A stretch of 34,092 bases of DNA, from positions 1-34,092 of IMG/VR virus record IMGVR_UViG_3300007760_000054, one strand, 5' to 3'. A program made the position numbers and the translations under genes. Positions 27,279 through 33,857 of this stretch are shown one piece after another. How positions within the stretch are numbered: the stretch's first letter is position 1; each line of letters starts with the position of its first letter. The notes under the pieces were generated by a model. It made no database searches. It was not told where the DNA came from and worked only from the letters and a program-made list of their open reading frames with translations. The stretch comes from a virus.

Positions 27279-28363
27279 GGCATAAATAAGGCAGGTCTTT
27301 TTCCCGCCTTCTCCCATGTATAGCCATCAAATAACGTATTCCATGATGCCATATCTGTGTGTGTTACTACTGGAATTCCATAACTATCAATTTCTCTTTT
27401 TAAATTTGTATTTAAGAAATCTATATGTACAGTATTCTCAGTTTTCTTTTTCAAATTTGGAAAAGGTAGTCTGGCATCAACATGAATTTTCTTAATCTTA
27501 AATCTATTCATAACACCTTCATTATAGGATCCTGCTTCTGCTTGAGTGAAGATATTAGAAAATTCTTCAAAATTGTCTTTAATGAATCTTTCCGCATTAT
27601 CAAATAAACCTTTAGTTATTTGAAATAAGGTTTTGTTGATTTCTTCATCATATGCATTAATTAAGTTAAGATGTTCATTGGATATTTCCTTATTGAGTTC
27701 CCTTTCCTCCTTTAATGTATTTTTTAAATTTAAAAGTTTTGTTCCCCACAATCGAGAGTTTCCTGCATCATCTGCGTTTTGTAATGCCCATTTTAACCGT
27801 CCATTTTTTTGCCTTTCTCCAAATTCACGTATGTCATTTGTTAAATTCTTTCCAATTATGGAGACTTCCGTATTAAAATCATCTCTTATAGTATCTAATA
27901 CCTTCTCCATACTTTCTACATATTTTTTTGTAAATCTTTTCTGTTCTTTAAAAAAAGTAAGATCCATCCAACGCATACCATCACTATCAGAAGAAGTGAA
28001 AATATCTTCCTCCCCTATCATAATCATATTTCCTTCTAACTCAACAATATAACCACCAGAGGTTTCAATTCCTTTTAACAAATAAGGAGCTTGTGCTTTA
28101 AATATTTTAGTCATTACAGAAAGGGATTTAGATGAATTTTGTAAATCAAACAATGACAACATACCAGATCCACCAGTAATATGCAATGCCTTCTTATCCG
28201 TATTGTCCTCTTTTATGCGATTAAACATCGGAGCAGAAAAAGGTAATGGAGCCTCATACTTACCACTAAGCCAAAACTCATATGGCTTAGAACGAGAATC
28301 GAGATATCCTCTAGTAGTATCAGAATAAGCCATTTCTGCTAAAAACTCATTAAACGTTTTCAT
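27275..28363 (-). CDS. Phage protein of unknown function (late promoter)
   Basis: 362 residues from the ATG at 28363 (RBS AGAGGAGATAGT); the frame extends upstream but the TATAAATA box at 28385-28392 fixes the start. Begins MKTFNEFLAEMAYSD, a pattern common at the start of T4-like phage proteins. ALHITGG, SLFDLQNSSKSLSVMTK and GGYIVELEGN resemble a widespread phage family of unknown role (FHVTS...L..LQ..KKSIST). A central coiled-coil (about 220-280) follows. No signal or membrane segment. Late expression suggests a virion or lysis-time product. Confidence 0.75.
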   Translation of the reverse strand: MKTFNEFLAEMAYSDTTRGYLDSRSKPYEFWLSGKYEAPLPFSAPMFNRIKEDNTDKKALHITGGSGMLSLFDLQNSSKSLSVMTKIFKAQAPYLLKGIETSGGYIVELEGNMIMIGEEDIFTSSDSDGMRWMDLTFFKEQKRFTKKYVESMEKVLDTIRDDFNTEVSIIGKNLTNDIREFGERQKNGRLKWALQNADDAGNSRLWGTKLLNLKNTLKEERELNKEISNEHLNLINAYDEEINKTLFQITKGLFDNAERFIKDNFEEFSNIFTQAEAGSYNEGVMNRFKIKKIHVDARLPFPNLKKKTENTVHIDFLNTNLKREIDSYGIPVVTHTDMASWNTLFDGYTWEKAGKRPALFMP

Positions 28364-28384
28364 ACTATCTCCTCTTAAAACCAA

Positions 28385-28392
28385 TATTTATA
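28385..28392 (-). promoter_or_regulatory. T4-like late promoter box TATAAATA
   Basis: Perfect TATAAATA on the minus strand, 22 nt before the ATG at 28363, as in T4-type late genes. A palindromic context means the plus strand also reads TATAAATA. Confidence 0.65.
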
Positions 28393-28396
28393 AATA

Positions 28397-28588
28397 TTAT
28401 TCTTCATCATCAGGTGTTATTTTAATATCTATGCGTCCAGGAGTACCAACTTGTATTGATTCTATTACTTTTAGCATAGCACCATACAAATCGGCTATTT
28501 GTTGAGGTTCATAATAACCGTCTTCAATATTTAATCTTACTACTGTCTTAGGATTCATTGTTTCTATTTCTAAATTAATATGTGCCAT
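28397..28588 (-). CDS. Small acidic protein, unknown
   Basis: 63 residues from the ATG at 28588 (RBS GGGAGATAAC, after the previous stop); an upstream ATG would overlap that gene. Beta-rich (HINLEIETMNPKTVVRLNIE) and acidic end (KITPDDEE). Not recognised. Confidence 0.65.
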   Translation of the reverse strand: MAHINLEIETMNPKTVVRLNIEDGYYEPQQIADLYGAMLKVIESIQVGTPGRIDIKITPDDEE

Positions 28589-28590
28589 TG

Positions 28591-28797
28591 TTATCTCCCT
28601 AAACATGCACTACCGGCATCTGCTTGAACTTTAGTACAACATAAATATTCCAATGCAACGCAACATTTGCAACAATGAATTGGATCTGGTTTTGGAATTT
28701 CTCTGAAACTTGCCATCAATACCATAAAAGCGGTTATTATTACTAATATCCACCACGTACTATATCTTTTACCAAAAAGACTAAATGAACCAATCAT
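28591..28797 (-). CDS. Small Cys-rich membrane protein
   Basis: 68 residues: one membrane helix (about 13-32, TWWILVIITAFMVLMASF), then seven Cys in a short region (HCCKCCVALEYLCC and CLG). Cys density suggests disulfides or metal in the periplasm. ATG overlaps the stop of the lipoprotein gene. Confidence 0.6.
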   Translation of the reverse strand: MIGSFSLFGKRYSTWWILVIITAFMVLMASFREIPKPDPIHCCKCCVALEYLCCTKVQADAGSACLGR

Positions 28798-29195
28798 TGT
28801 CTATCCTCAATTCTTTTCCGAATTAACCTACGATTAGATTCTTGATCCATCGTAGGATTCGTAAAAATATGTTGCTTCTTGGTTTTTTTAACAGGAGGAG
28901 GATGTACTTGGTGTGATCGGTGAATTTTCCTTAATACAGAATTAGGAATTTTACGAGGTCTTACTCTTCCGTTTTGCTCACGATATAACATATATGTATA
29001 TGGTTCATCATAATAAAATCCATCAAAACGATATAATGGATAAGGCCTATGTCTAGGAATATATACATTTACTCCGGGAGAAAGAGGATAGTCATAAAAT
29101 TCAAGAGGCTCATACTCTAATTCATAATATTGATAAGGAGTTGTAGTACAACCCAATAATAATATCAATGGTAAAATAATCCAATACAACTTCAT
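28794..29195 (-). CDS. Lipoprotein with Tyr/Pro-rich mature part
   Basis: 133 residues from the ATG at 29195 (RBS AGGAGAAATGTT). Signal MKLYWIILPLILLLGC gives a LLGC lipobox (Cys16). The mature part has many Tyr and Pro (YQYYELEYEPLEFYDYPL; RHRPYPLYRFDGFYY), then a basic C-terminus. Looks made for the outer membrane. Function unknown. Confidence 0.7.
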   Translation of the reverse strand: MKLYWIILPLILLLGCTTTPYQYYELEYEPLEFYDYPLSPGVNVYIPRHRPYPLYRFDGFYYDEPYTYMLYREQNGRVRPRKIPNSVLRKIHRSHQVHPPPVKKTKKQHIFTNPTMDQESNRRLIRKRIEDRQ

Positions 29196-29211
29196 AACAT
29201 TTCTCCTATTA

Positions 29212-29397
29212 TCAAGGTCTATTTTGTTCTGCAATTTGTCGTTTTAAATTAGTTATTTCTTCCTTCATTCTAAAATTTTCTACAACTAATTGAAATATTT
29301 TTTCCGGATTTCTACGAAAACTTTCAATCAACTGATATTTCTGTAAATTATCAAAATACCCTTTATTAATCCAATTCCTATTCGACCACTCGATCAT
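29212..29397 (-). CDS. Small coiled-coil protein
   Basis: 61 residues: MIEWSNRNWINKGYFDNLQK, then a helical region with MKEEITNLKRQIAEQ. ATGA overlap with the lipoprotein gene upstream (29394-29618). Not recognised. Confidence 0.6.
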   Translation of the reverse strand: MIEWSNRNWINKGYFDNLQKYQLIESFRRNPEKIFQLVVENFRMKEEITNLKRQIAEQNRP

Positions 29398-29618
29398 TTT
29401 TTTTCACCATCCTTACATTCTAACATTCTCTCTAATTTATTTATATATTCTTGTTTTTTCTGAATTTCATTTTTCAACTCAATCTCCTTACGTTGTCTAA
29501 ATGATAATTCTTGTTCAAATGTAGTTGCCTGCTCCTTAATTAATTTATTCTCTTGATAATCACAAGCACTGATTAAAATTAATACAATTACAATAATCAC
29601 AAATTTAATTTTACTCAT
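29394..29618 (-). CDS. Small lipoprotein with coiled coil (spanin-like)
   Basis: 74 residues. MSKIKFVIIVIVLILISAC forms a signal with lipobox ISAC (Cys19), and the mature part is a Lys/Glu coiled coil (EQELSFRQRKEIELKNEIQK). Lipoprotein plus coiled coil is the layout of outer-membrane or unimolecular spanins, but no C-terminal membrane helix is present. Function inferred weakly. Confidence 0.65.
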   Translation of the reverse strand: MSKIKFVIIVIVLILISACDYQENKLIKEQATTFEQELSFRQRKEIELKNEIQKKQEYINKLERMLECKDGEKK

Positions 29619-29639
29619 ATTTCTAATTCACCTCATCAA

Positions 29640-30401
29640 TTAATACTCTGAAATTCCTTCTTTAAACTGTTGTATGTCAATTTCCATAGATATCCAATGA
29701 TTTTCTCCTTGAAGTATCATGTAGATAAGAGGAGAATATATTGCTAGATACCAAAGCCAATATAACCAATCTTTCTTAAATCGAAGAATCAGAAAAATAA
29801 AAGAAAGACCTAAAATATGGATCCACTGATGATCCAAAATTCCTAATAACAAACTACTTAACGTACTATCATAACACCAATAATAAAATTCTATATCTCC
29901 TGCAAGTGACCTATCTAACCAAATTGCCATGTCTAAAAAAAAGATTGACCCCCACATAAAAGGAAGCCACAATTCAGTACTTTTCTTATAAAAATTCCTC
30001 AAGGATAAAAAGTGTTTATTCATATCATCACTAGAAGGAATACTAAAATACACAGAAAAAATAAACATAAAAATATATACTATATTGAAATAATGGAACG
30101 AAAGAGGAATTTCCCAATCTTCAGTGTAATCATAAATAGAATCAGTTTGACTGGCCCATGGTTCATGGGCCGTAAAAATACCATGACAAGTCAACACAAT
30201 TATAGTAAATAGATGAAAATAATACAAAGTGCAATAAAAATGTCTTTTTCTGTTTCTAATATTATTGGTAATAGTTTCTAGAACCTTAACAAGAGCTAAT
30301 CCCATCATAAGAGTACTGAAGGTTGTGGTAATACCACTATTAAATATCTCCTTCAAACCTTCAACATATTCTTCATGATAAATGTTTACATAATCACTCA
30401 T
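29640..30401 (-). CDS. Multi-pass membrane protein, unknown
   Basis: 253 residues from the ATG at 30401, directly after the previous stop; an ATG at 30422 overlapping that gene by 20 nt is the alternative (260). About six to seven membrane helices, Trp/Tyr/Phe-rich, with short loops and acidic N-terminus (MSDYVNIYHEEYVEGL). No transporter motif recognised. A phage membrane protein this large is unusual and sits next to amt and other envelope genes. Confidence 0.65.
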   Translation of the reverse strand: MSDYVNIYHEEYVEGLKEIFNSGITTTFSTLMMGLALVKVLETITNNIRNRKRHFYCTLYYFHLFTIIVLTCHGIFTAHEPWASQTDSIYDYTEDWEIPLSFHYFNIVYIFMFIFSVYFSIPSSDDMNKHFLSLRNFYKKSTELWLPFMWGSIFFLDMAIWLDRSLAGDIEFYYWCYDSTLSSLLLGILDHQWIHILGLSFIFLILRFKKDWLYWLWYLAIYSPLIYMILQGENHWISMEIDIQQFKEGISEY

Positions 30402-30402
30402 A

Positions 30403-30543
30403 TCAGTCCATCCATTTTCCATCTTTAATCAAATGCCCAAATCTGTGTTTTATAATTTCCATAATTAATCCAATAATACTATCAGCCTCATAAATTCCAC
30501 CTTCACGTAAATACAATGCATACTTAGATCCTTGAAATAACAT
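30403..30543 (-). CDS. Small protein, unknown
   Basis: 46 residues: MLFQGSKYALYLREGGIYEA, then a short helix (IIGLIMEIIKHRFGHLIK). RBS GAGGTTAATTAAT. Its stop overlaps the alternative start of the membrane-protein gene. Not recognised. Confidence 0.5.
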   Translation of the reverse strand: MLFQGSKYALYLREGGIYEADSIIGLIMEIIKHRFGHLIKDGKWMD

Positions 30544-30544
30544 A

Positions 30545-30802
30545 TTAATTAACCTCTATAAAATTTGAATTGATACAACCAGGACATCTGAATATTTTAT
30601 TATTCAAGACATCATCTACAACACGTTCTTTATTAAGTGTTCTGTCCCATCTAGGAAATTTAACTTCGATGTGTATATAACAATCACTACAATAAAATTG
30701 ATGTAATTTTCCATCTCCTCTATATATTCCCCACATGTTTGGTGCACCTTCTAATATTGCCTTATCAGGAATTATTATCTTGGTATGATTAAACATAACC
30801 AT
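30545..30802 (-). CDS. Small zinc-binding protein
   Basis: 85 residues with CSDC (about 38-41) and CPGC (about 73-76), a likely zinc ribbon. Beta-rich core (HQFYCSDCYIHIEVKFPR). Overlaps the gene upstream by 28 nt; the start is uncertain (ATG at 30796 possible). Not recognised. Confidence 0.6.
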   Translation of the reverse strand: MVMFNHTKIIIPDKAILEGAPNMWGIYRGDGKLHQFYCSDCYIHIEVKFPRWDRTLNKERVVDDVLNNKIFRCPGCINSNFIEVN

Positions 30803-31026
30803 CTACCAAAAGCCCATGTATCTTTTATCATTGTTTTAATAGAAGGAAACTGTTCTAAACGAGGATTCTGTGCATCAATTCCCCATACTGTCTCAAATCT
30901 CCACATTATATAATTAGTAGGAGGAATAGGCAAAAAGGGAAACAATTTCCACCAATTTCTCTTTCTGATCATCCATCCATATCTAACCAACATTACAAAT
31001 ATATTCAAATTAGATATTTTAGACAT
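30775..31026 (-). CDS. Small Trp-rich protein
   Basis: 83 residues: MSKISNLNIFVMLVRYGWMI, then WWKLFPFLPIPPTNYIMWRF and WAFGRWLCLI. Hydrophobic and basic, likely membrane-associated. ATG overlaps the previous stop region by 8 nt. Not recognised. Confidence 0.6.
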   Translation of the reverse strand: MSKISNLNIFVMLVRYGWMIRKRNWWKLFPFLPIPPTNYIMWRFETVWGIDAQNPRLEQFPSIKTMIKDTWAFGRWLCLIIPR

Positions 31027-31231
31027 TCATAATCTCCACACTATCTTTCACTTTAAATACTTGATAGTCCATCTCTAAATTATCAATTATCCATTGTTGA
31101 TGTCGCTTCTTAATCACGAACTGATCCTTTAACTGATTGACCAATTCTTCTGGTTCTAAATTTATATCACATGTGATATGAAAGTCTAATAACATAGACA
31201 CTTTATAATTTTTATTTCTCAATTCATCCAT
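31019..31231 (-). CDS. Small alpha/beta protein, unknown
   Basis: 70 residues: KVSMLLDFHITCDINLEPEEL, then helix LVNQLKDQFVIKKRHQQWII and a strand VFKVKDSVEI, a plausible ferredoxin-like or RHH-sized fold. RBS AGGAGAAAATATA. First gene downstream of the terminator at 31252-31277. Confidence 0.65.
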   Translation of the reverse strand: MDELRNKNYKVSMLLDFHITCDINLEPEELVNQLKDQFVIKKRHQQWIIDNLEMDYQVFKVKDSVEIMNV

Positions 31232-31251
31232 TATATTTTCTCCTATAATAT

Positions 31252-31277
31252 AAAAAACTCGGCTAAAATTAGCCGAG
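31252..31277 (-). terminator. Rho-independent terminator
   Basis: Minus strand: CTCGGCTA-ATTT-TAGCCGAG then TTTTTT. Perfect 8-bp (to 9-bp) GC-rich stem, 4-nt loop and T-run. It ends the amt-to-coiled-coil unit (34092-31307). Confidence 0.92.
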
Positions 31278-31306
31278 CCTATTTCCTGTGCCTGCTCAGG
31301 ATACTA

Positions 31307-31531
31307 TTAAACATAATGTTTATAATTTTCACTTTTTTTATTTTCTATTTTTTTTAATCTTTGGAGCAATTTATCATTTGCTTCAACTTGTTTACGTAAT
31401 TGATCTATTAATTCTTTATTTTGCCTAACCAATTTAGAATTGTCATTCCTTAACTGATCCACCTTTGCATGTAAATTTATATGTTCTCTGATAAATTGAT
31501 CAAATGAATCAGGAATTTTAGGATCAAGCAC
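31307..31531 (-). CDS. Small coiled-coil protein
   Basis: 74 residues from a GTG start (RBS AGAGGA). Charged coiled coil from about 20 to 65 (HAKVDQLRNDNSKLVRQNKE; LRKQVEANDKLLQRLKKI). Just upstream of the terminator. Not recognised. Confidence 0.6.
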   Translation of the reverse strand: MLDPKIPDSFDQFIREHINLHAKVDQLRNDNSKLVRQNKELIDQLRKQVEANDKLLQRLKKIENKKSENYKHYV

Positions 31532-31535
31532 AACT

Positions 31536-31622
31536 TTAACATCCTCTTAATGTAAATGTCCATAAAAAGAATATAAGCATTAGACCTACAGTACATATCC
31601 ACCAATAACTATCATTAATCAT
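31536..31622 (-). CDS. Tiny membrane protein
   Basis: 28 residues: MINDSYWWICTVGLMLIFFL..., one membrane helix. TAATG overlap with thyX. Confidence 0.4.
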   Translation of the reverse strand: MINDSYWWICTVGLMLIFFLWTFTLRGC

Positions 31623-32239
31623 TATTTTCTCAATGCCTCCCATGAAACAGGAAATTCTAATTTCATCAGGTCATCTATCTGATTGCCAATCTGTTGTGTT
31701 TCTAATTGCGTGTCAGGTTTACATCTTAAATTGCACACTCTAGCAAATGCCATTAATGTGCCTGACCAATACCACTCTGTCATCATTGACTGTGGTAATA
31801 TCATACGTGCTTGTTCTGGACATACTCCTTCCTCTAATAATCTCTCATAAGCACCAACCATAGTTTTACTCAACGATTCATACTCCAAACATCTCTTTTT
31901 AACAACACCAGATGATCCTTGCTTTTTATCTTCTGCACGTCCTCGCCATTCATCAGGAGTATAAATTTCTGGTGTAGTATCAACATATCTTCTACTAACC
32001 TCATTCCATATTAATCCTACTTGATGTTTGACCAATTGACGAGCAACAAAAACAGGAGCATTGATATGAAACTGTACACTACAATGACCAAAAGGTGTCC
32101 AATGATTATGTTTAGCAAGATATTTGATAAGTTTTTCATCTTGTTTAGTAAATTTAGTCTTTTTCTTTCCAAATGATACTCTGGCTGCATTAACTACAGT
32201 TAAATCAGAACCCATCTTCTCTAACATCGTTACATTCAT
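31622..32239 (-). CDS. thyX: FAD-dependent thymidylate synthase ThyX
   Basis: 205 residues. It makes dTMP from dUMP with methylene-THF and NADPH via FAD, feeding phage DNA synthesis. The ThyX signature region reads VKHQVGLIWNEVSRRYV (70-86), a K-H-Q variant of the usual R-H-R motif, with the conserved NE.S.RY intact. The start MNVTMLEKMGSDLTVVNAAR and the C-terminal RCKPDTQLETQQIG also match the family. Overlaps the tiny downstream gene as TAATG. Confidence 0.95.
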   Translation of the reverse strand: MNVTMLEKMGSDLTVVNAARVSFGKKKTKFTKQDEKLIKYLAKHNHWTPFGHCSVQFHINAPVFVARQLVKHQVGLIWNEVSRRYVDTTPEIYTPDEWRGRAEDKKQGSSGVVKKRCLEYESLSKTMVGAYERLLEEGVCPEQARMILPQSMMTEWYWSGTLMAFARVCNLRCKPDTQLETQQIGNQIDDLMKLEFPVSWEALRK

Positions 32240-32490
32240 AATTTAATATCTATTTCTCCATAACAATGAGGACAAGTTTCTCTTTCGTCCTTCATGAAAT
32301 ATCGTACTGTGAGATAAACATCTTTGTAAGAAATATTATAACCCTTACGATTCACACTATCATAAATATTTTGCACATACCATTTTAATGGCATATTACG
32401 AAAAATATCCTGATAAGTTCCTAAACATTTATGTATAACTTGCTGTTCACTGACATATCCTGCATGATGTCTTATACTATCATGATCCAT
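32236..32490 (-). CDS. Small protein with CxxC, unknown
   Basis: 84 residues: helices (SIRHHAGYVSEQQVIHKCLG), YKDVYLTVRYFMKDE and a C-terminal TCPHCYGEI. A single CPHC with an earlier Cys/His might bind zinc, or be thioredoxin-like by motif only. ATGA overlap with thyX. Confidence 0.6.
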   Translation of the reverse strand: MDHDSIRHHAGYVSEQQVIHKCLGTYQDIFRNMPLKWYVQNIYDSVNRKGYNISYKDVYLTVRYFMKDERETCPHCYGEIDIKL

Positions 32491-32834
32491 TAACGCTTTC
32501 CACCATAATATTCTACTCCATGACCTTCTTCCACTAATTGATGATTAACTGAAATAGGATTATCTCCTACAAATATTTCACCCAAACATCTACCATATTT
32601 ACCAACACCATGAGATACTAATCTTAAATCTTCAACATCTACAAGTTCAATTAATCTAACTTTAGCAGCCAAACCCAATTTCTTCTCTACTAAATCTCTA
32701 GTTCTACTTTCAGGAGCATTAATCCCGTACATCCGACAACGAACATGCTTCCAGGTATTGAATCCGAGATCAACCATAAGATCTATAGTATCACCATCAA
32801 CCACTTTAGTCACCTTTACATTATATTCATACAT
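32490..32834 (-). CDS. Thermonuclease-like (staphylococcal nuclease family) protein
   Basis: 114 residues. VVDGDTIDL (Asp13, Asp15), RCRMYGINAPES (Arg34, Glu42) and GKYGRCLGEIF (Arg82) correspond to the metal ligands and catalytic residues Asp21/Arg35/Glu43/Arg87 of staphylococcal nuclease. All are present, so it should be active on DNA or RNA. No signal peptide, so it is probably intracellular (degrading host nucleic acid). Confidence 0.9.
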   Translation of the reverse strand: MYEYNVKVTKVVDGDTIDLMVDLGFNTWKHVRCRMYGINAPESRTRDLVEKKLGLAAKVRLIELVDVEDLRLVSHGVGKYGRCLGEIFVGDNPISVNHQLVEEGHGVEYYGGKR

Positions 32835-32847
32835 GATTTATTCCTAT

Positions 32848-32910
32848 TTAATTTTGTAAAATGATTAATGCACACAAAACAAGTATGCAAATTAACTCAA
32901 AATCACTCAT
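32848..32910 (-). CDS. Tiny membrane peptide
   Basis: 20 residues (MSDFELICILVLCALIILQN), essentially one membrane helix. It overlaps the end of the 151-residue gene by 8 nt. RBS is weak. Low support because of length. Confidence 0.3.
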   Translation of the reverse strand: MSDFELICILVLCALIILQN

Positions 32911-33358
32911 CCCTTTCCCTATTAAGCTCTTGTTGTTTTTTCATATTCTCTTTCCATTTTTTACTAAACTTATTTGCCTCTCTCCTAGTTTTATCTTTCT
33001 TATCCCATAGAAAATACATTACAAAATGACCTACTATCTCAAGTATCATGGAACTAAGACCACCGCCAATGGCTCCTAATTTAGAACCATGTAAGTCCTC
33101 AGAAACGAAAAACTTACCTGCTTCCTTAATAGTTTTTATTCCTGATAAAAATAAACCAACATAACCAAGTAAAACTGCCATGCCTCCGTATTCAGCAAAT
33201 TTTGCACTCCAAGTTATCAATGCAATCACAAATAAAACAGGAGAACTCAACCAACAAATAAGAGTTGGTGGACCAAACCATATCATCCTGATTTTACCAA
33301 ATAAAGTAAATTCGCTCCACTTTTTCTCAGTAAAACGTTGAAACAAAGATAATACCAT
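32903..33358 (-). CDS. Membrane protein, unknown
   Basis: 151 residues. Hydrophobic segments at about 25-50 (MIWFGPPTLICWLSSPVLF...), 57-76 and 95-118, then a long charged C-terminal helix (TRREANKFSKKWKENMKKQQ). Three membrane helices plus charged tail would suit a holin-type or envelope protein. Not recognised. Confidence 0.6.
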   Translation of the reverse strand: MVLSLFQRFTEKKWSEFTLFGKIRMIWFGPPTLICWLSSPVLFVIALITWSAKFAEYGGMAVLLGYVGLFLSGIKTIKEAGKFFVSEDLHGSKLGAIGGGLSSMILEIVGHFVMYFLWDKKDKTRREANKFSKKWKENMKKQQELNRERDE

Positions 33359-33543
33359 TACGGTCCTTGAAATTTTGTATCTTTAACTGGAATATTAGAA
33401 TTTTCTTTATTTCGGACTCTATCAACAAGTCTCTGCAATATTACAACTTCCTTTTGCAATTTCATATATTTCATTTCTAAGTTATAATAAGCTTCTTTTA
33501 ATTCCTCATTTTCTTGTTTCACGTCTTCAATTTTTACCACCAT
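33358..33543 (-). CDS. Small coiled-coil protein
   Basis: 61 residues, coiled coil from about 5 to 48 (VKQENEELKEAYYNLEMKYM; LQKEVVILQRLVDRVRNKE). Overlaps both neighbours. Not recognised. Confidence 0.6.
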   Translation of the reverse strand: MVVKIEDVKQENEELKEAYYNLEMKYMKLQKEVVILQRLVDRVRNKENSNIPVKDTKFQGP

Positions 33544-33634
33544 TTTTAAAATCCTTTAGCATAACAAAAAGCCAAAATAGAGCATTTAAAAACCAACAAG
33601 ATATAATCACATAAGCCATAATTTTACTCCACAT
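33527..33634 (-). CDS. Tiny membrane protein
   Basis: 35 residues: MWSKIMAYVIISCWFLNALF..., one membrane helix and a basic Gly/Asn end. Starts 2 nt after the FmdB-like stop. Not recognised. Confidence 0.45.
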   Translation of the reverse strand: MWSKIMAYVIISCWFLNALFWLFVMLKDFKNGGKN

Positions 33635-33635
33635 C

Positions 33636-33857
33636 TCATTTTTTCTTTTTATAATCAGTTTCATAAAATCCTGACCCTTTAAAAATAGTATGAATTGGCT
33701 GTAATACTATTTTCACTGGCCCATTTAATGGGCCAGTTGACTCGGAATAAGGTTCTTCACAATATTGTCCACAATTCTCAATTCTAGTATCTGTTATTTT
33801 TTGTTGTATCTCTAAATGCTTTTTACATTTAAGACATCTGTAAATATAAAATGGCAT
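33636..33857 (-). CDS. FmdB-family zinc-ribbon protein (second copy)
   Basis: 73 residues. MPFYIYRCLKCKKHLEIQQ and CGQYC, and near the end IFKGSGFYETDYKKKK, the characteristic FmdB C-terminus (F.FKGSGFY.TDY). Cys8 and Cys11 with Cys29 and Cys33 would bind zinc. It is coupled to amt by a TGATG overlap, so made from the same mRNA. Compare the 95-residue relative at 8951-9238. Confidence 0.85.
   Translation of the reverse strand: MPFYIYRCLKCKKHLEIQQKITDTRIENCGQYCEEPYSESTGPLNGPVKIVLQPIHTIFKGSGFYETDYKKKK

Noticed and set aside
27633-28052. 139-residue plus-strand ORF opposite the 362-residue gene
   Set aside because: Ser/Phe/Leu-rich antisense frame of a helical gene; no RBS, no context.
29438-29445. 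Third TATAAATA box on the minus strand
   Set aside because: Within a coding region and far from a suitable start codon; in AT-rich DNA one such chance match is expected.
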